IMG/VR virus record: IMGVR_UViG_3300028800_000244
Coordinates: 1 to 31,469 of that record
DNA from: a virus
Strand: one strand, 5' to 3'
DNA length: 31,469 nucleotides
A program made the position numbers and the translations under genes. The notes under the pieces are model-generated. The model was not told the DNA's origin. It saw only the letters and a list, made by a program, of their open reading frames with translations, and did no database searches. Shown in pieces: positions 7,370 to 16,654 of this stretch (positions within the stretch are counted from its first letter, which is position 1; each line of letters starts with the position of its first letter).

Positions 7370-9385
7370 ATGAGCCAGTTCCAGGTGTCCCCAGGCGTCG
7401 GCTTCTCAGAAGTAGACTTGACCACGGTGGTCCCGGCGGTCTCGACGACTGTCGGAGCCATCGCCGGACCCTTCAGGTGGGGCCCGATCGGGGTGCCGAC
7501 GTCAGTCGACTCCGAGACCACGCTCGTGAAGCGCTTCGGTGCGCCCACCAACTACAACCCCGAGACCTGGTTCTCGGCAGCCCAATTCCTTGCCTACGGC
7601 AACTCCCTGCTCGTCTCGAGGGCCGCCAACACGACCGACTCCGCCAACGGAGTCCTGACCGCCGTGGCCAACATCGCCTCCGCCGTGGCTAACCTCTCCA
7701 GCTTCGTCGTTGAGAACAGGGACGACTACGAACTCAAGTCAGCCGACTTCCTAGACGCCGATCCGGACATCGCGTACATCGCCAAGTGGCCGGGAGCCAT
7801 CGGTAACTCCCTCCGAGTCTCGATCTGTGACTCGGTCCAGGCCTTCTCATCCAACATCGCCGTCTCCAACGTTTCGTTCACCGTCGGTTCCAACACCGGT
7901 CAGCTGAAGTTCGCCAACACCGACGTCGCCGACGCCGCATGGGCACTCCTGACGGAGGGGGACTTCCTGGTGGTCGGTAACTCGACGATCGGTACCCAGT
8001 TGGTCAAGATCTCGGACCTCGGTGCAGAGCCTTCCGGTAACACCATTACCCTGGGTCTCGCCAACAAGTACACCCTCCACACCGACTGGACCGGAGCCAC
8101 CTCCGTCCAGCGCAAGTGGGAGTTCTTCAACCAGGTCACCCAGGCACCGACGACGAGCCCCTACGTCCAGCAGAACGGAAACACATCGGCCGTAGACCAG
8201 CTCCACCTGGTCGTGACCGACGAGGACGGCCTCTTCTCCGGAACCCCGGGGACGATCCTCAGGGTCTACCAGGGACTGAGCCGTGCCACCGACGCCAAGA
8301 ACGCCGACGGTTCCGGTAACTACTACGCCGACGTCGTCAACCAGGACAGCCAGTACATCTGGTGGGCCAACGATCGAACGGGAGTTCCCTCCAACACTGC
8401 CCTGAACATCGCCTCCGTCAATACCCTCCCGGCTTCCGTTTCCTTCAACTCCGGACAGGATGGCCACGACGAGAGCGCGATGGACTTCGCGTCTCTCGCC
8501 AACGCCTGGGACGTGTTCAAGGATCCTGATTCCGTCGACGTGTCCCTACTCATCACTGGAAAATCCCGTGAAGGTGACGGCGACCTCGGTGAGCAGCTCG
8601 CCAACTACGTCGTCGACAACATCAGCTCGACCCGTAGGGACTGCGTCGCCTTCATCTCACCACCTCGTTCGACCGTCGTGAACAACGTCGGGAACGAAGC
8701 CGCGGACATCGTCGCCTTCTCGGGAGTTCTGACAGGTTCTTCCTACTCGTTCGTGGACTCCGGATATGGGTACATCTACGATCGATACAACGACCTGTCC
8801 CGCTATATCCCTCTGAACGGTGGAACCGCTGGCCTGTGCGTCCAGACCGACATCCTCAGGGATCCGTGGTGGAGCCCGGCCGGAATCAACCGTGGCCAGT
8901 ACAAGAACATCACGAAGCTGGCCTACAACCCGAAAGCCCAGGCCGACAGGGATCTCCTGTTCAACAACGGAGTCAACCCGGTCATGGTCCAGAAGGGCCA
9001 GGGCGTGGTCCTTTGGGGTGACAAGACCCACCTCGACCAGCCGTCTGCCTTCGACGCCATCAACGTCCGACGCCTCTTCATCGTCCTCGAGAAAGCCATC
9101 TCGATCGCTGCGAAGTCCTTCCTCTTCGAGTTCAACGACTCGGTGACGCAGGCCACGTTCGTCAACATGGTGAACCCCTACCTCAGGGACATCAAGGGAC
9201 GCAGGGGCATCACGGACTTCAAGGTCGTCTGCGATGACTCCAACAACACCCCGGAAGTCGTGGATTCCAACCGCTTCGTCGGTGACATCTACATCAAGCC
9301 GGCTCGTGCGATCCGCTTCATCCAGCTGAACTTCGTTGCCGTGCGTGACGGGGTCACGTTCGAAGAGATCGTCGGTCAGATCTGA
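7370..9385 (+). CDS. 18: contractile tail sheath protein (gp18-like), 671 aa
   Basis: The protein polymerises around the tail tube and contracts on infection. The N-terminus is diagnostic: MSQFQVSPGVGFSEVDLTTV, followed by FRWGPIGVPTSV and a KRFGAP-x-NYNPETWFSA stretch. These are the P-G-V-x-x-x-E-x-D and F-x-x-G-P-x-x-x-P patterns of T4-like sheath proteins. The C-terminal domain ends with IKPARAIRFIQLNFVAVRDG and FEEIVGQ, the conserved strand exchanged between subunits. Length matches T4 gp18 (659 aa). Confidence 0.96.
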   Translation: MSQFQVSPGVGFSEVDLTTVVPAVSTTVGAIAGPFRWGPIGVPTSVDSETTLVKRFGAPTNYNPETWFSAAQFLAYGNSLLVSRAANTTDSANGVLTAVANIASAVANLSSFVVENRDDYELKSADFLDADPDIAYIAKWPGAIGNSLRVSICDSVQAFSSNIAVSNVSFTVGSNTGQLKFANTDVADAAWALLTEGDFLVVGNSTIGTQLVKISDLGAEPSGNTITLGLANKYTLHTDWTGATSVQRKWEFFNQVTQAPTTSPYVQQNGNTSAVDQLHLVVTDEDGLFSGTPGTILRVYQGLSRATDAKNADGSGNYYADVVNQDSQYIWWANDRTGVPSNTALNIASVNTLPASVSFNSGQDGHDESAMDFASLANAWDVFKDPDSVDVSLLITGKSREGDGDLGEQLANYVVDNISSTRRDCVAFISPPRSTVVNNVGNEAADIVAFSGVLTGSSYSFVDSGYGYIYDRYNDLSRYIPLNGGTAGLCVQTDILRDPWWSPAGINRGQYKNITKLAYNPKAQADRDLLFNNGVNPVMVQKGQGVVLWGDKTHLDQPSAFDAINVRRLFIVLEKAISIAAKSFLFEFNDSVTQATFVNMVNPYLRDIKGRRGITDFKVVCDDSNNTPEVVDSNRFVGDIYIKPARAIRFIQLNFVAVRDGVTFEEIVGQI

Positions 9386-9407
9386 ACCGCAAAGTAAGGG
9401 AAAATAA

Positions 9408-9959
9408 ATGACTCTGAACATCTCTGACTTGAAGAGCGGACTGACCTTCGGCGGTGCCAGGAGCTCTCTGTTCCAGGTCTTCTTCGCCAACCCCGTGAAC
9501 GGGGCAGGCGACCAGAAGGTACCCCTGCTCTGCAGGGCAGCGGCCATCCCTGAGTCGACGATCGGCGTCATCCAGGTGCCTTTCATGGGTCGTAAGATCC
9601 CTGAGGCCGGTGACCGACCGCCGTTCCAGAACTGGACTGTCACCGTCATCAACGACGAGGACTTCCTGATCCGTAACGCCATGGAGAGCTGGCACAACAA
9701 GATCCTCGGCATGGAGAGCAACGTCCGCGGTTTCGCCTCAGACGCCCCTGCCCTCTATAAGGTCGACGCCAGGATCGTACAGTACGATCGTCAGGGCAAG
9801 AGCATCCGTGAGTACACGATGCAGGATGCCTGGCCAAATCAGATCAGCTCCATCCGACTCGACTGGAACGCCGTGGATACCATCCAGGAGTTCAATATGT
9901 CGTTTGCATTCACCAACTGGTCGGTGTCCGGCGGCAGCACCGGGTCTCCAGGGGTCTGA
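9408..9959 (+). CDS. 19: tail tube protein (gp19-like), 183 aa
   Basis: It forms the inner tail tube through which DNA passes. The sequence starts MTLNISDLKSGLTFGGARSS and contains LCRAAAIPESTIG, VPFMGRKIPEAGDR and WTVTVINDEDFLIRNAMESW, the typical P-x-S-x-x-G, F-x-G-R-x-x-x-x-x-G-D-R and W-x-x-x-x-x-N-D-x-D signatures of gp19-like tubes. It follows the sheath gene by 22 nt with an AAGGGAAAA ribosome site and no late box, so it is probably read from the sheath promoter. Slightly longer than T4 gp19 (163 aa). Confidence 0.95.
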   Translation: MTLNISDLKSGLTFGGARSSLFQVFFANPVNGAGDQKVPLLCRAAAIPESTIGVIQVPFMGRKIPEAGDRPPFQNWTVTVINDEDFLIRNAMESWHNKILGMESNVRGFASDAPALYKVDARIVQYDRQGKSIREYTMQDAWPNQISSIRLDWNAVDTIQEFNMSFAFTNWSVSGGSTGSPGV

Positions 9960-9973
9960 TCCCACGGAGGTCC

Positions 9974-9981
9974 GATAAGTA
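9974..9981 (+). promoter_or_regulatory. variant late promoter box GATAAGTA
   Basis: A one-base variant of the GATAAATA box lies in the 44-nt gap between tail tube and portal genes, 22 nt before the portal ATG. Position and spacing match the other late boxes, but the G may weaken it. Confidence 0.55.
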
Positions 9982-10003
9982 GAGGGACCTCAAGGGATCC
10001 GTC

Positions 10004-11722
10004 ATGGCTGAGCAACGCAGTTACCTGACAGAGTTCGTTCAACGCCTCTTCGGCTATAGGATCGACCGCACCCCTCAGCCGAGGGATATGCTGCCGTCCT
10101 TCACGACGAAGGAAGTCGACGACGGTGCTCTCGTCACGTCTCCTGGTGGTACGTACGGAACCCTTCTCGACATCGACAACTCGGCGAAGACCGAGGCCGA
10201 GATCATCACGAAGTACCGTGAGATGGCACTCCAGCCGGAGTGCGAGATGGCCATTGAGGACATCCTATCGGAATTCATCGTCAAGGAAGACAACGAGGCG
10301 ATCGTCAAGATCAACCTCGACGACGTCGCCCTAGAGGACCCCATCAAGAAGGTCATCGAAGCCAGGTTCGAAGAGATCCTGGACATGCTCGACTTCAACA
10401 ACATCGGGTATGAGATAGCTCGTAGGTTCTATATCGACGGCCGCATTAACTACCACGCCATCATCGACAACCAGCGGCCTCGGGAGGGAATCAAGGAGTT
10501 CCGGTACATCGATCCTAGGAAACTCCGCAAGGTTCGTTCCGTCAAGAGGGTGAAGCAGGACGACATCTACGTCACCGTGACGGACGAGGAGTACTACATC
10601 TACAACGAGAAGGGCTTCAAGGGAGGTACCGTCTCCGGTATCGACAACCAGGGCGTGAAGATCGCCAACGATACCATCATCCGAGTCACCTCAGGCCTCA
10701 CGGATAAGGACAACAAGCTGGTCCTCGGATATATGCACAAGGCCATCAAACCTCTGAACCAGCTCAGGATGCTGGAGGACGCAACGGTCATCAACCGCCT
10801 GTCACGTGCTCCAGACCGCAGGGTCTTCAACGTCCCGGTCGGCCAGATGCCGAAGGCGAAGGCCGAGCAGTACCTCAATGAGATGGCGGTCAAGCACAAG
10901 AACCGCCTCATCTACGACGCCACGACCGGAGACATCAAGGACGATCGTAAATTCATGACCCTCGTCGAGGACTACTGGTTTCCTATCCGAGACGACGGGA
11001 AGGGAACCACCGTGTCCAACCTCCAGGGTCTCCAGAACCAAGGTAGCCTGGAGGACGTCAGGTACTTCCAGGAAAACCTCTACCGATCCCTCAACGTACC
11101 AGTGTCGCACATCCTGCCTGAGACCGGCATCAGCCTGGGGAGGTCCTCCGAGATCACCAGGGACGAGCTGAAGTTCCAGAAGTTCATCCTCCGTCTCCGC
11201 ACCAGGTTCTCCGGCATCTTCCTCCAGGCCCTGGAGCGCCACCTCATCCTGACCGGCGTCCTGACGAGCGAGGACTGGGACCTGATCAAGGGACACATCC
11301 ACTTCGACTTCCGTCGCGACAACTTCTTCGCGGAGCTCAAGGACGAGGAGATCCTGAGGGAACGTCTGGCCACCATGCAGGGGATCGAGCCGTACATCGG
11401 CATGTACTTCTCCATGGAGTGGGTCATGAAGAACGTCCTGAAGATGACGGATGAGGACATCGAGCAGATGCAGGCCCAGATCGCCGAGGAGGGCCCGATC
11501 ATGCAGGAGATGATGATGCAGAAGGATCCTCAGCTCCAGGCAGGAATCGAACAGCAGCAGGCCGAGACCGAACAAGTACAGAACGCCCCGCCTCCCCAGC
11601 AGAAGGGTCCCCCAGGCGGCGGATCCAAGAAGCCAGCTCCGAAGAAGCCTGAGACCAAGAAGCGCCAGCCTCCCACCAAGGAAGGCAAGAAGACGAAGGC
11701 CAAGTCCAAGAACGACGACTGA
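10004..11722 (+). CDS. 20: portal protein (gp20-like), 572 aa
   Basis: It forms the dodecameric ring at one capsid vertex for DNA entry and tail attachment. I recognise EAEIITKYREMALQPECEMA and an IEDILSE-F stretch near residue 80, and YIDPRKLRKVR (residues 169-179). ALERHLILTGV and SRAPDRRVFNVPVGQMPKAK are also characteristic of gp20-type portals. The last 60 residues are a Gln/Pro/Lys-rich tail (PPPQQKGPPGGGSKKPAPKK) that makes it longer than T4 gp20 (524 aa). Such a low-complexity tail is likely disordered. Confidence 0.96.
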   Translation: MAEQRSYLTEFVQRLFGYRIDRTPQPRDMLPSFTTKEVDDGALVTSPGGTYGTLLDIDNSAKTEAEIITKYREMALQPECEMAIEDILSEFIVKEDNEAIVKINLDDVALEDPIKKVIEARFEEILDMLDFNNIGYEIARRFYIDGRINYHAIIDNQRPREGIKEFRYIDPRKLRKVRSVKRVKQDDIYVTVTDEEYYIYNEKGFKGGTVSGIDNQGVKIANDTIIRVTSGLTDKDNKLVLGYMHKAIKPLNQLRMLEDATVINRLSRAPDRRVFNVPVGQMPKAKAEQYLNEMAVKHKNRLIYDATTGDIKDDRKFMTLVEDYWFPIRDDGKGTTVSNLQGLQNQGSLEDVRYFQENLYRSLNVPVSHILPETGISLGRSSEITRDELKFQKFILRLRTRFSGIFLQALERHLILTGVLTSEDWDLIKGHIHFDFRRDNFFAELKDEEILRERLATMQGIEPYIGMYFSMEWVMKNVLKMTDEDIEQMQAQIAEEGPIMQEMMMQKDPQLQAGIEQQQAETEQVQNAPPPQQKGPPGGGSKKPAPKKPETKKRQPPTKEGKKTKAKSKNDD

Positions 11723-11734
11723 GTTTTCCGTTCC

Positions 11735-11742
11735 GATAAATA
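11735..11742 (+). promoter_or_regulatory. T4-type late promoter box GATAAATA
   Basis: It lies 24 nt before the ATG at 11767 and after the portal stop. It probably starts the transcript for the unusual gene cassette between portal and protease. Confidence 0.7.
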
Positions 11743-11766
11743 GCGGAGAACAGTTCGGAGACATGG

Positions 11767-12783
11767 ATGGCAAGGTCGAACGGAGCCCTCAACGAGGGCA
11801 ATGGTTACCACGCCAGGCGCTCCTACCTCCTCGGAAGAGGGTGGGAGGAAGGTGACGACGCCGGCGACTCCGTCGAGTTCTTGAAAGGAAAACACGGCAT
11901 CTCCCTACACAAGAAGGGTCACGGCTGGGACCACTATACCGATGAAAACGGTGAGTATAAAGACGGATATTTCCACAGAGGAGGAAACGACACGGTGTCG
12001 ACGCGAGACCTGAAGACGATAGAATCCAAATTGAACGAAGGTGCCATCACGACGGACAAGAACCTCAGCGAGGCAGACCGTTATCGATACGGTATCGTCA
12101 GACAGGTCGGAAGGTTTGCCGGAGGGATGGTCGGCGGAGGCGCGGCGGGTGCGGCTGTCGGATCTCTCGGAGGACCACTCGGTATCGCTCTCGGTGGTAT
12201 GGGTGGTGCCTACGTGGGGGCGCTGGCAGGAGCCGACAGCGCCGATGCGAAGACCGCAGAAGCCGAAGGTAAGTCTGGTTACTACAAGGCTATCCACAAG
12301 AACGGTGGCAAAGCACCAAATCCTGATAAATTCGACCTCACTGCGAAAGACGCGGCTGACGTCGAGAATCGATACAACAAAGATTCAGTGAGGCGTCGCA
12401 TGAAGTTCGGAGAAGAAGTCGAAACCGTTGAGGAGGGTGCCATCTCTGGCGCCATCGCAGGAGCAGCACTCGCAGGCAAGGGGCACCGTATCTCCGGTGC
12501 CATCGCCGGCGCAGCGCTCGGCCATCTCGCGAAGAAGGCCGAGAACAACCCGGAGTTCAAGGGCAAGGTCGTGAAGGGACTCGGCCATGCCGCTTCGATC
12601 GCCAGCAAGTTCGCTGAGGAGCGTGAGGAGAACGTCACAGCCATCATCGATGCGGCTGTCCAGGACAACGCCCAACGAATCAAGGACGTGGTTTTCTCCG
12701 ACCTCAGGGCCAGGATCATGGACGAGATGGAAACCATCCGCCCCACGGTCTTCGCCGCACCCGAAGAAGACGCTGGGGAGTAA
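11767..12783 (+). CDS. glycine-zipper protein of the head cassette, 338 aa
   Basis: Function not known. The N-terminal part (residues 20-72) is a His/Trp-rich module (KHGISLHKKGHGWDHYTDEN). Residues 117-156 form a long Gly/Ala zipper (GGMVGGGAAGAAVGSLGGPL and following) able to span or insert in a membrane. A second zipper (224-255) contains ISGAIAGAAL twice (226-235 and 242-251). The last 80 residues are helical and charged. L-N-E motifs at residues 8-10 and 89-91 could be cut by the T4-type prohead protease (consensus [IL]-x-E). Late promoter and location suggest an internal head or ejection protein; that is inference. An ATG at 11763 is in another frame. Confidence 0.75.
   Translation: MARSNGALNEGNGYHARRSYLLGRGWEEGDDAGDSVEFLKGKHGISLHKKGHGWDHYTDENGEYKDGYFHRGGNDTVSTRDLKTIESKLNEGAITTDKNLSEADRYRYGIVRQVGRFAGGMVGGGAAGAAVGSLGGPLGIALGGMGGAYVGALAGADSADAKTAEAEGKSGYYKAIHKNGGKAPNPDKFDLTAKDAADVENRYNKDSVRRRMKFGEEVETVEEGAISGAIAGAALAGKGHRISGAIAGAALGHLAKKAENNPEFKGKVVKGLGHAASIASKFAEEREENVTAIIDAAVQDNAQRIKDVVFSDLRARIMDEMETIRPTVFAAPEEDAGE
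12442..12519 (+). repeat. imperfect tandem repeat within a glycine-zipper gene
   Basis: The coding sequence contains two units about 48 nt apart that both encode ISGAIAGAAL. The DNA of the two units differs at several wobble positions, so the peptide is conserved more than the DNA. This points to an old duplication kept for its protein structure. Confidence 0.6.
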
Positions 12784-12790
12784 GAACACC

Positions 12791-14653
12791 ATGGCCAAGG
12801 AAAAGACCATCAACGAGTTCGTAGGCTTGGCCATCGCAGGTGGAGCAGCCCTGGCTGCAGGTCATGCTCTCGGTAACACGAAGCCCATGAAGAAGCTGGC
12901 TGCCCACATCGGATATGAGGGTGACAGACACGTCGCCCACCAGGTTGGGATCGAGACCATGCAGGCAAACGACTGGGACTACTCCCATGACGGCGGCCAA
13001 GGAAAAGATCACCACACCGTATGGACCCACCCGAAACACGGCACGATCCGTCTCGGAGGGGACTGGTGGGACCACAAGAACAAGAGCGGTAAGACCGTAG
13101 CGAAGGGGAAGCCAGGCTATGACTTCCATGTGCACATGGTAGACAACAAGAAATTGAATCCCTCCGGTAACCTCGGGTACGTCGACGAATCGGTCGACGT
13201 CATCACGAAACAGGACAGGGTCCTGAAGAAGGTCCTCGACATGAGGGCCGACCTCAAGAAGGCTTTCACCGGCGGCAACGAGAGGAGCGATCGCTTTCTC
13301 GGAAAGCACCCCGTCTCCAGGACTGACGATCCGGAAGGCAACGGGGACGACGTCTTCAAGGCCACGAACGTCGCCAAGGACACGACCAACTCCGCCAAGG
13401 ACCTGCTCCCGGGCGAGGACGAGTACGTGTACGAGGGAAAAGAACCTGAAATCCATAACCACTTCTATACCGTATCGGCACACCTGGACAGAAAGGCTGA
13501 AAAGAGCAGACATCGAGACCTGAAGAGCCTCTACCACTCCGACGCCAAGGACTACAGGGACATCGGTGATCTGGCCGCTGCAGGAAATCACGAAGCCGCT
13601 AAGAAGAAGTGGCACAGTCTTGACACGGCCTCCAGGGACAACATCGCCGAAATCAGTCCTAAGCACCACGGTCAGATCGCCAAGTACCTGAACGTAAGTA
13701 TCAATGGCGTGACTGAAGAGGTGATGTCTCTAACCGAGAAGCTCAACCCGAAGATGGGTGCGAAGGCCTACATCGACGACTTCGTCCACTCCAAAGATCC
13801 CCGTTTCGAGGGTAAGACCAGGGCGGAACGTGCCCGCATGGCTCTCGGTGCGTTCTACGGCGCCAGGAAGAAGCTGAAGGAAGGCATTGAACCAATCGAC
13901 GAGATGTCGATGGGAAGCTGGTCTCGTGAGAAATACGGTAAGAATAGGGGCACTGAGGTTCGTCATGGGGAGATGGTGTCTCCTAAGGAACACGTCGCCG
14001 CCGCAAAGCCATGGACCGACGTTCTCCAGAAGCATGGGTTCGTGTCCGACGAAAAGATGAAACACAACCGAACCGATTGGAGGAATCCAGAGACTGGAGA
14101 AATCAAGACGATAAATCACACGTCGTCACAGTACTTCAAGCACCCGGACATATCGCATCGGATCTCCGTGCACGTCAACGAACGTGAGAACGGAGGACCA
14201 GTCGCTCACGTGTCTATCAACAGGGGTCTCGGAAACCCAGATAACAGGAGTGCAAAATCTCCAGAACACCTGGACCACATGATCCGTGGCATGAAGGAGT
14301 TCAACGAATCCGTGTCGAACTCCCTAAGGGAAGCGTCCCACCTCACGGCGTTCCACCCCAGTTCCGTCAAGGAACGGGCCGGTCTCGCAGCTCACCTCGG
14401 TACGCAGTGGCACCACGACTACGACGGCAACCACGTCGGTCTTGCCTCAGGTGATTCCGGAGAGCTCCACCGGAAGATGCTGGAGCTCGGATATACACCA
14501 GGCCTCAGCGACCATCCCCACGACGCCAGGGTCGACGCCAGGGATCAGGAGTACTTCAAGGACGGCGACAACCACACCCGCCACAGGGTGACGTTCAAGA
14601 AGCGTCGCACGTCCTCGCAGCTCCACGACGTAGAGATCGAGCACTCGAAATGA
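12791..14653 (+). CDS. large His-rich multi-module protein of the head cassette, 620 aa
   Basis: I start it at MAKEKTINEFVGLA; longer readings would lie inside the previous gene. KTINEFVGLA resembles T4 capsid-targeting sequences and leads into a short Gly/Ala zipper (residues 12-28). Later segments are His/Trp-rich modules: VWTHPKHGTIRLGGDWWDHK (77-96), DWRNPETGEIKTINH (429-443) and HHDYDGNHVGLASGD (541-555). A helical unit with GDLAAAGNHEAAKKKWHSLD (259-278) recurs in the gene at 16654. LREA and LTEK sites could be cut by the prohead protease. No known enzyme motif is visible. Probably a virion-internal protein, by context only. Confidence 0.72.
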   Translation: MAKEKTINEFVGLAIAGGAALAAGHALGNTKPMKKLAAHIGYEGDRHVAHQVGIETMQANDWDYSHDGGQGKDHHTVWTHPKHGTIRLGGDWWDHKNKSGKTVAKGKPGYDFHVHMVDNKKLNPSGNLGYVDESVDVITKQDRVLKKVLDMRADLKKAFTGGNERSDRFLGKHPVSRTDDPEGNGDDVFKATNVAKDTTNSAKDLLPGEDEYVYEGKEPEIHNHFYTVSAHLDRKAEKSRHRDLKSLYHSDAKDYRDIGDLAAAGNHEAAKKKWHSLDTASRDNIAEISPKHHGQIAKYLNVSINGVTEEVMSLTEKLNPKMGAKAYIDDFVHSKDPRFEGKTRAERARMALGAFYGARKKLKEGIEPIDEMSMGSWSREKYGKNRGTEVRHGEMVSPKEHVAAAKPWTDVLQKHGFVSDEKMKHNRTDWRNPETGEIKTINHTSSQYFKHPDISHRISVHVNERENGGPVAHVSINRGLGNPDNRSAKSPEHLDHMIRGMKEFNESVSNSLREASHLTAFHPSSVKERAGLAAHLGTQWHHDYDGNHVGLASGDSGELHRKMLELGYTPGLSDHPHDARVDARDQEYFKDGDNHTRHRVTFKKRRTSSQLHDVEIEHSK

Positions 14654-16302
14654 TCAGGGCTCCTGGAATCAAGAGCAAGCCGACGGTCCAGCCGATGTCC
14701 CCTGGGGAGGTCAGGAAGAACTCAAGCACGAACCTCTACAGGGCCAAGTCGAAGCACGGAAAGGTCAGGGCGTTTTCCGACTACGCAGGAGCCAGCACCT
14801 TTGCCATGGGCGAGTCCGTAGAAGGTATCGACGAGAGCATCGTCGGTATCTGGACGCACCCGACAAAGGGCCGTCACTTCATGCGTAAGGAGAAGGATAA
14901 GGACGGCAGGTGCATCTACTCCGTCTCGAGGGAGAAGGACAAGGCCAGGGTCGCCGAGAAGAAGTTCGGCGCGGTGGAACCCCACGTCGCAGCCCAGTGG
15001 CTTCGTGACGGTGGCTTCAAGCCCGACATGATGAGCGAAGCCGCTGAGTTCCTCGACGAAGCCCGAAAGCCCGGGAAGACCGACCAGGAGATGCTGACTC
15101 ACCATGCCGCCAAGGCAGCCGAGCACGAGAGCCTCTCGAAGCACCACCGCAGGAACTCCAACTCCGAGGAAGCACTGAAGCACGCCAACAAGGGCAAATC
15201 TCCGGACGAGATCAGGATGCTCATGGCCCTGAGGCGCATGTTCGGTGAAGGCAACGATCCCATGGGTCCGAACCCGGCCGGAGGCGAGAACCCAGGCGGT
15301 CCTGACGAATCCAACGCTCCGTCGAATTCGCCGTCTTCCACGGACGGAGAGAAGAGTGAGAACGGCTTCCTCGCTGCGCTCGAGACCATCGCCATCGGTG
15401 CCGCAGAGATGTTTGACGCCCTGAACCAGGCCAACGACCTGCCGAGCTGGGCTGAAGACCAGGCAGGACAGGCACAGCGCATCATCGAGAACCTGTCCAG
15501 AGCACTTGCCCAGCAGATCAAGGACGGTCAGAAGAACCGAGAGGATGAGAACGAGGAAGGCCAGGGAGATCCTGAGGGAGACCAGGGAGATACTCAGACC
15601 TCGCAGCAGAAACCCAACGGCGGGGCCGTGAAGGAATCCATGGAGCGTCCCGACAATAGGGTCCACAAGATCAAGATCTCAGCCTGGAAGAACGGCGACG
15701 AGAACAGCCACGTCGAGAAGACGGTCTACGTCAAGGCCGGAGACAGGAAGAAGGCCTTGAACCAGGGCGTCAAGAAGGCCCAAGCCCTCTGGCCTCATGA
15801 CGGGTACTCCCACTCGGCCGACTACGTCGAGGAGAGCTGGAAGACCGGCGCTGCGCTAGGAGCTTCGACAGGAGCCAACTTCGGGGCGGTCGCGGGACCG
15901 GTCGGAGCTGGACTTGGGGCCATCGCCGGAGGGATCATAGGTGGTGGGATCGAGCACTTCGCCGCGAAGCTCAAGGACAGGAAGGTCACGCCTCCTCCTG
16001 CCACGGATCCCGACAGAGCCGCAGCTCGCCGTAGGGCTCTCATGGGACGCATCGCAGCCGTAGCTGCCCAGAAGGGCGTGACCGAAGCGTGGGGCCCGAG
16101 GAACGGAGCCCTCCGAGGCGTTAGACCCGTCAGGGCCGTCGTGCCTACCCTTGACGACGAGATCGAACAGTTCAAGAAGGCCTCGAAGGGTCCGAGGACC
16201 ATAGCCAAGATAGGGCTGAAGAGCCGCCTGGCGAACAAGGACACCAGTGAAGAAGATCGGAAGAAGATCGAGGACATCCTCTCTTCCGAAATCGAAGGAT
16301 AA
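14650..16302 (+). CDS. large glycine-zipper protein of the head cassette, 550 aa
   Basis: It overlaps the previous gene as ATGA. The order along the protein is: a basic N-terminus; a module with IVGIWTHPTKGRHF (residues 64-77) related to those in the two preceding proteins; a helical region; a low-complexity Pro/Gly/Ser linker (205-235); a long amphipathic helix (240-292); a Glu/Gln/Gly-rich acidic linker (296-325). A beta domain (336-385) follows, then a Gly/Ala zipper (400-433, GASTGANFGAVAGPVGAGLG and following) and a basic tail. A membrane-active zipper between soluble domains fits an ejected internal head protein. No enzymatic motif seen. Confidence 0.72.
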   Translation: MIRAPGIKSKPTVQPMSPGEVRKNSSTNLYRAKSKHGKVRAFSDYAGASTFAMGESVEGIDESIVGIWTHPTKGRHFMRKEKDKDGRCIYSVSREKDKARVAEKKFGAVEPHVAAQWLRDGGFKPDMMSEAAEFLDEARKPGKTDQEMLTHHAAKAAEHESLSKHHRRNSNSEEALKHANKGKSPDEIRMLMALRRMFGEGNDPMGPNPAGGENPGGPDESNAPSNSPSSTDGEKSENGFLAALETIAIGAAEMFDALNQANDLPSWAEDQAGQAQRIIENLSRALAQQIKDGQKNREDENEEGQGDPEGDQGDTQTSQQKPNGGAVKESMERPDNRVHKIKISAWKNGDENSHVEKTVYVKAGDRKKALNQGVKKAQALWPHDGYSHSADYVEESWKTGAALGASTGANFGAVAGPVGAGLGAIAGGIIGGGIEHFAAKLKDRKVTPPPATDPDRAAARRRALMGRIAAVAAQKGVTEAWGPRNGALRGVRPVRAVVPTLDDEIEQFKKASKGPRTIAKIGLKSRLANKDTSEEDRKKIEDILSSEIEG

Positions 16303-16305
16303 ATA
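16298..16305 (+). promoter_or_regulatory. GATAAATA box overlapping the stop of the 550-aa gene
   Basis: An exact GATAAATA spans the stop codon of the preceding gene. It ends only 4 nt before the next ATG, so a transcript starting at the usual distance would begin at or inside that start codon. It may be a functional late promoter giving a leaderless message, or a by-product of a GGA-TAA-ATA ending. Confidence 0.4.
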
Positions 16306-16309
16306 GGAC

Positions 16310-16654
16310 ATGCCAACGATCCTCAAGAACGGTATCAACCGCCACGTCGTCTTCACCGCCATCGCCAACGATAGCATCCAGCTGTCGGACGTCGTGGTGG
16401 CCAACTCCGGCGAGTCCGTGGACGGCCTGAACATCACCAAGATCATCTGGTCCGGGCAGTGGACGGTCAAGCGCGGTGCAAACACCGTCTGGCAGTCCGA
16501 TGCCCTCACCTTCGGTACCCACGACTTCTCCGGAAACGGCTTCACCCTGAACCAGTTCAACACAGCCAACGTGGTGCTGACTACCTCCGGCAACTCGTTC
16601 ATCGCAGTTGAGTGTAACAAGGCCACCTACGCCAACGGGAGTATCGTGACGTGA
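16310..16654 (+). CDS. probable small structural protein, 114 aa
   Basis: An all-beta looking protein starting MPTILKNGINRHVVFTAIAN, with alternating Val/Ile/Thr strands (SIQLSDVVVANSGESV, IIWSGQWTVKRGANTVW) and no charged helices. The composition, with many Asn/Thr/Gly and few Lys, is like that of phage capsid decoration or tail proteins. I do not recognise the family. It lies among late genes and couples to the next gene through TGATG. Confidence 0.65.
   Translation: MPTILKNGINRHVVFTAIANDSIQLSDVVVANSGESVDGLNITKIIWSGQWTVKRGANTVWQSDALTFGTHDFSGNGFTLNQFNTANVVLTTSGNSFIAVECNKATYANGSIVT

Noticed and set aside
9401-9408. AAAATAAA before the tail tube gene as a late promoter
   Set aside because: It touches the ATG itself and lacks the leading GAT/TAT; the gene is more simply read from the sheath transcript.
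11763-11766. ATG at 11763 as the start of the first cassette gene
   Set aside because: It is in a different frame from the long protein; the ATG at 11767 is the correct one.
12325-12332. GATAAATT as a late box inside the 338-aa gene (also GATAAATC at 14110-14117)
   Set aside because: Both lie inside coding sequence, lack the final A and have no gene start nearby.
12587-12790. Upstream extension of the 620-aa protein
   Set aside because: The added 68 codons lie inside the preceding gene and look like a shifted reading of it (Ser/Arg/Pro-rich).
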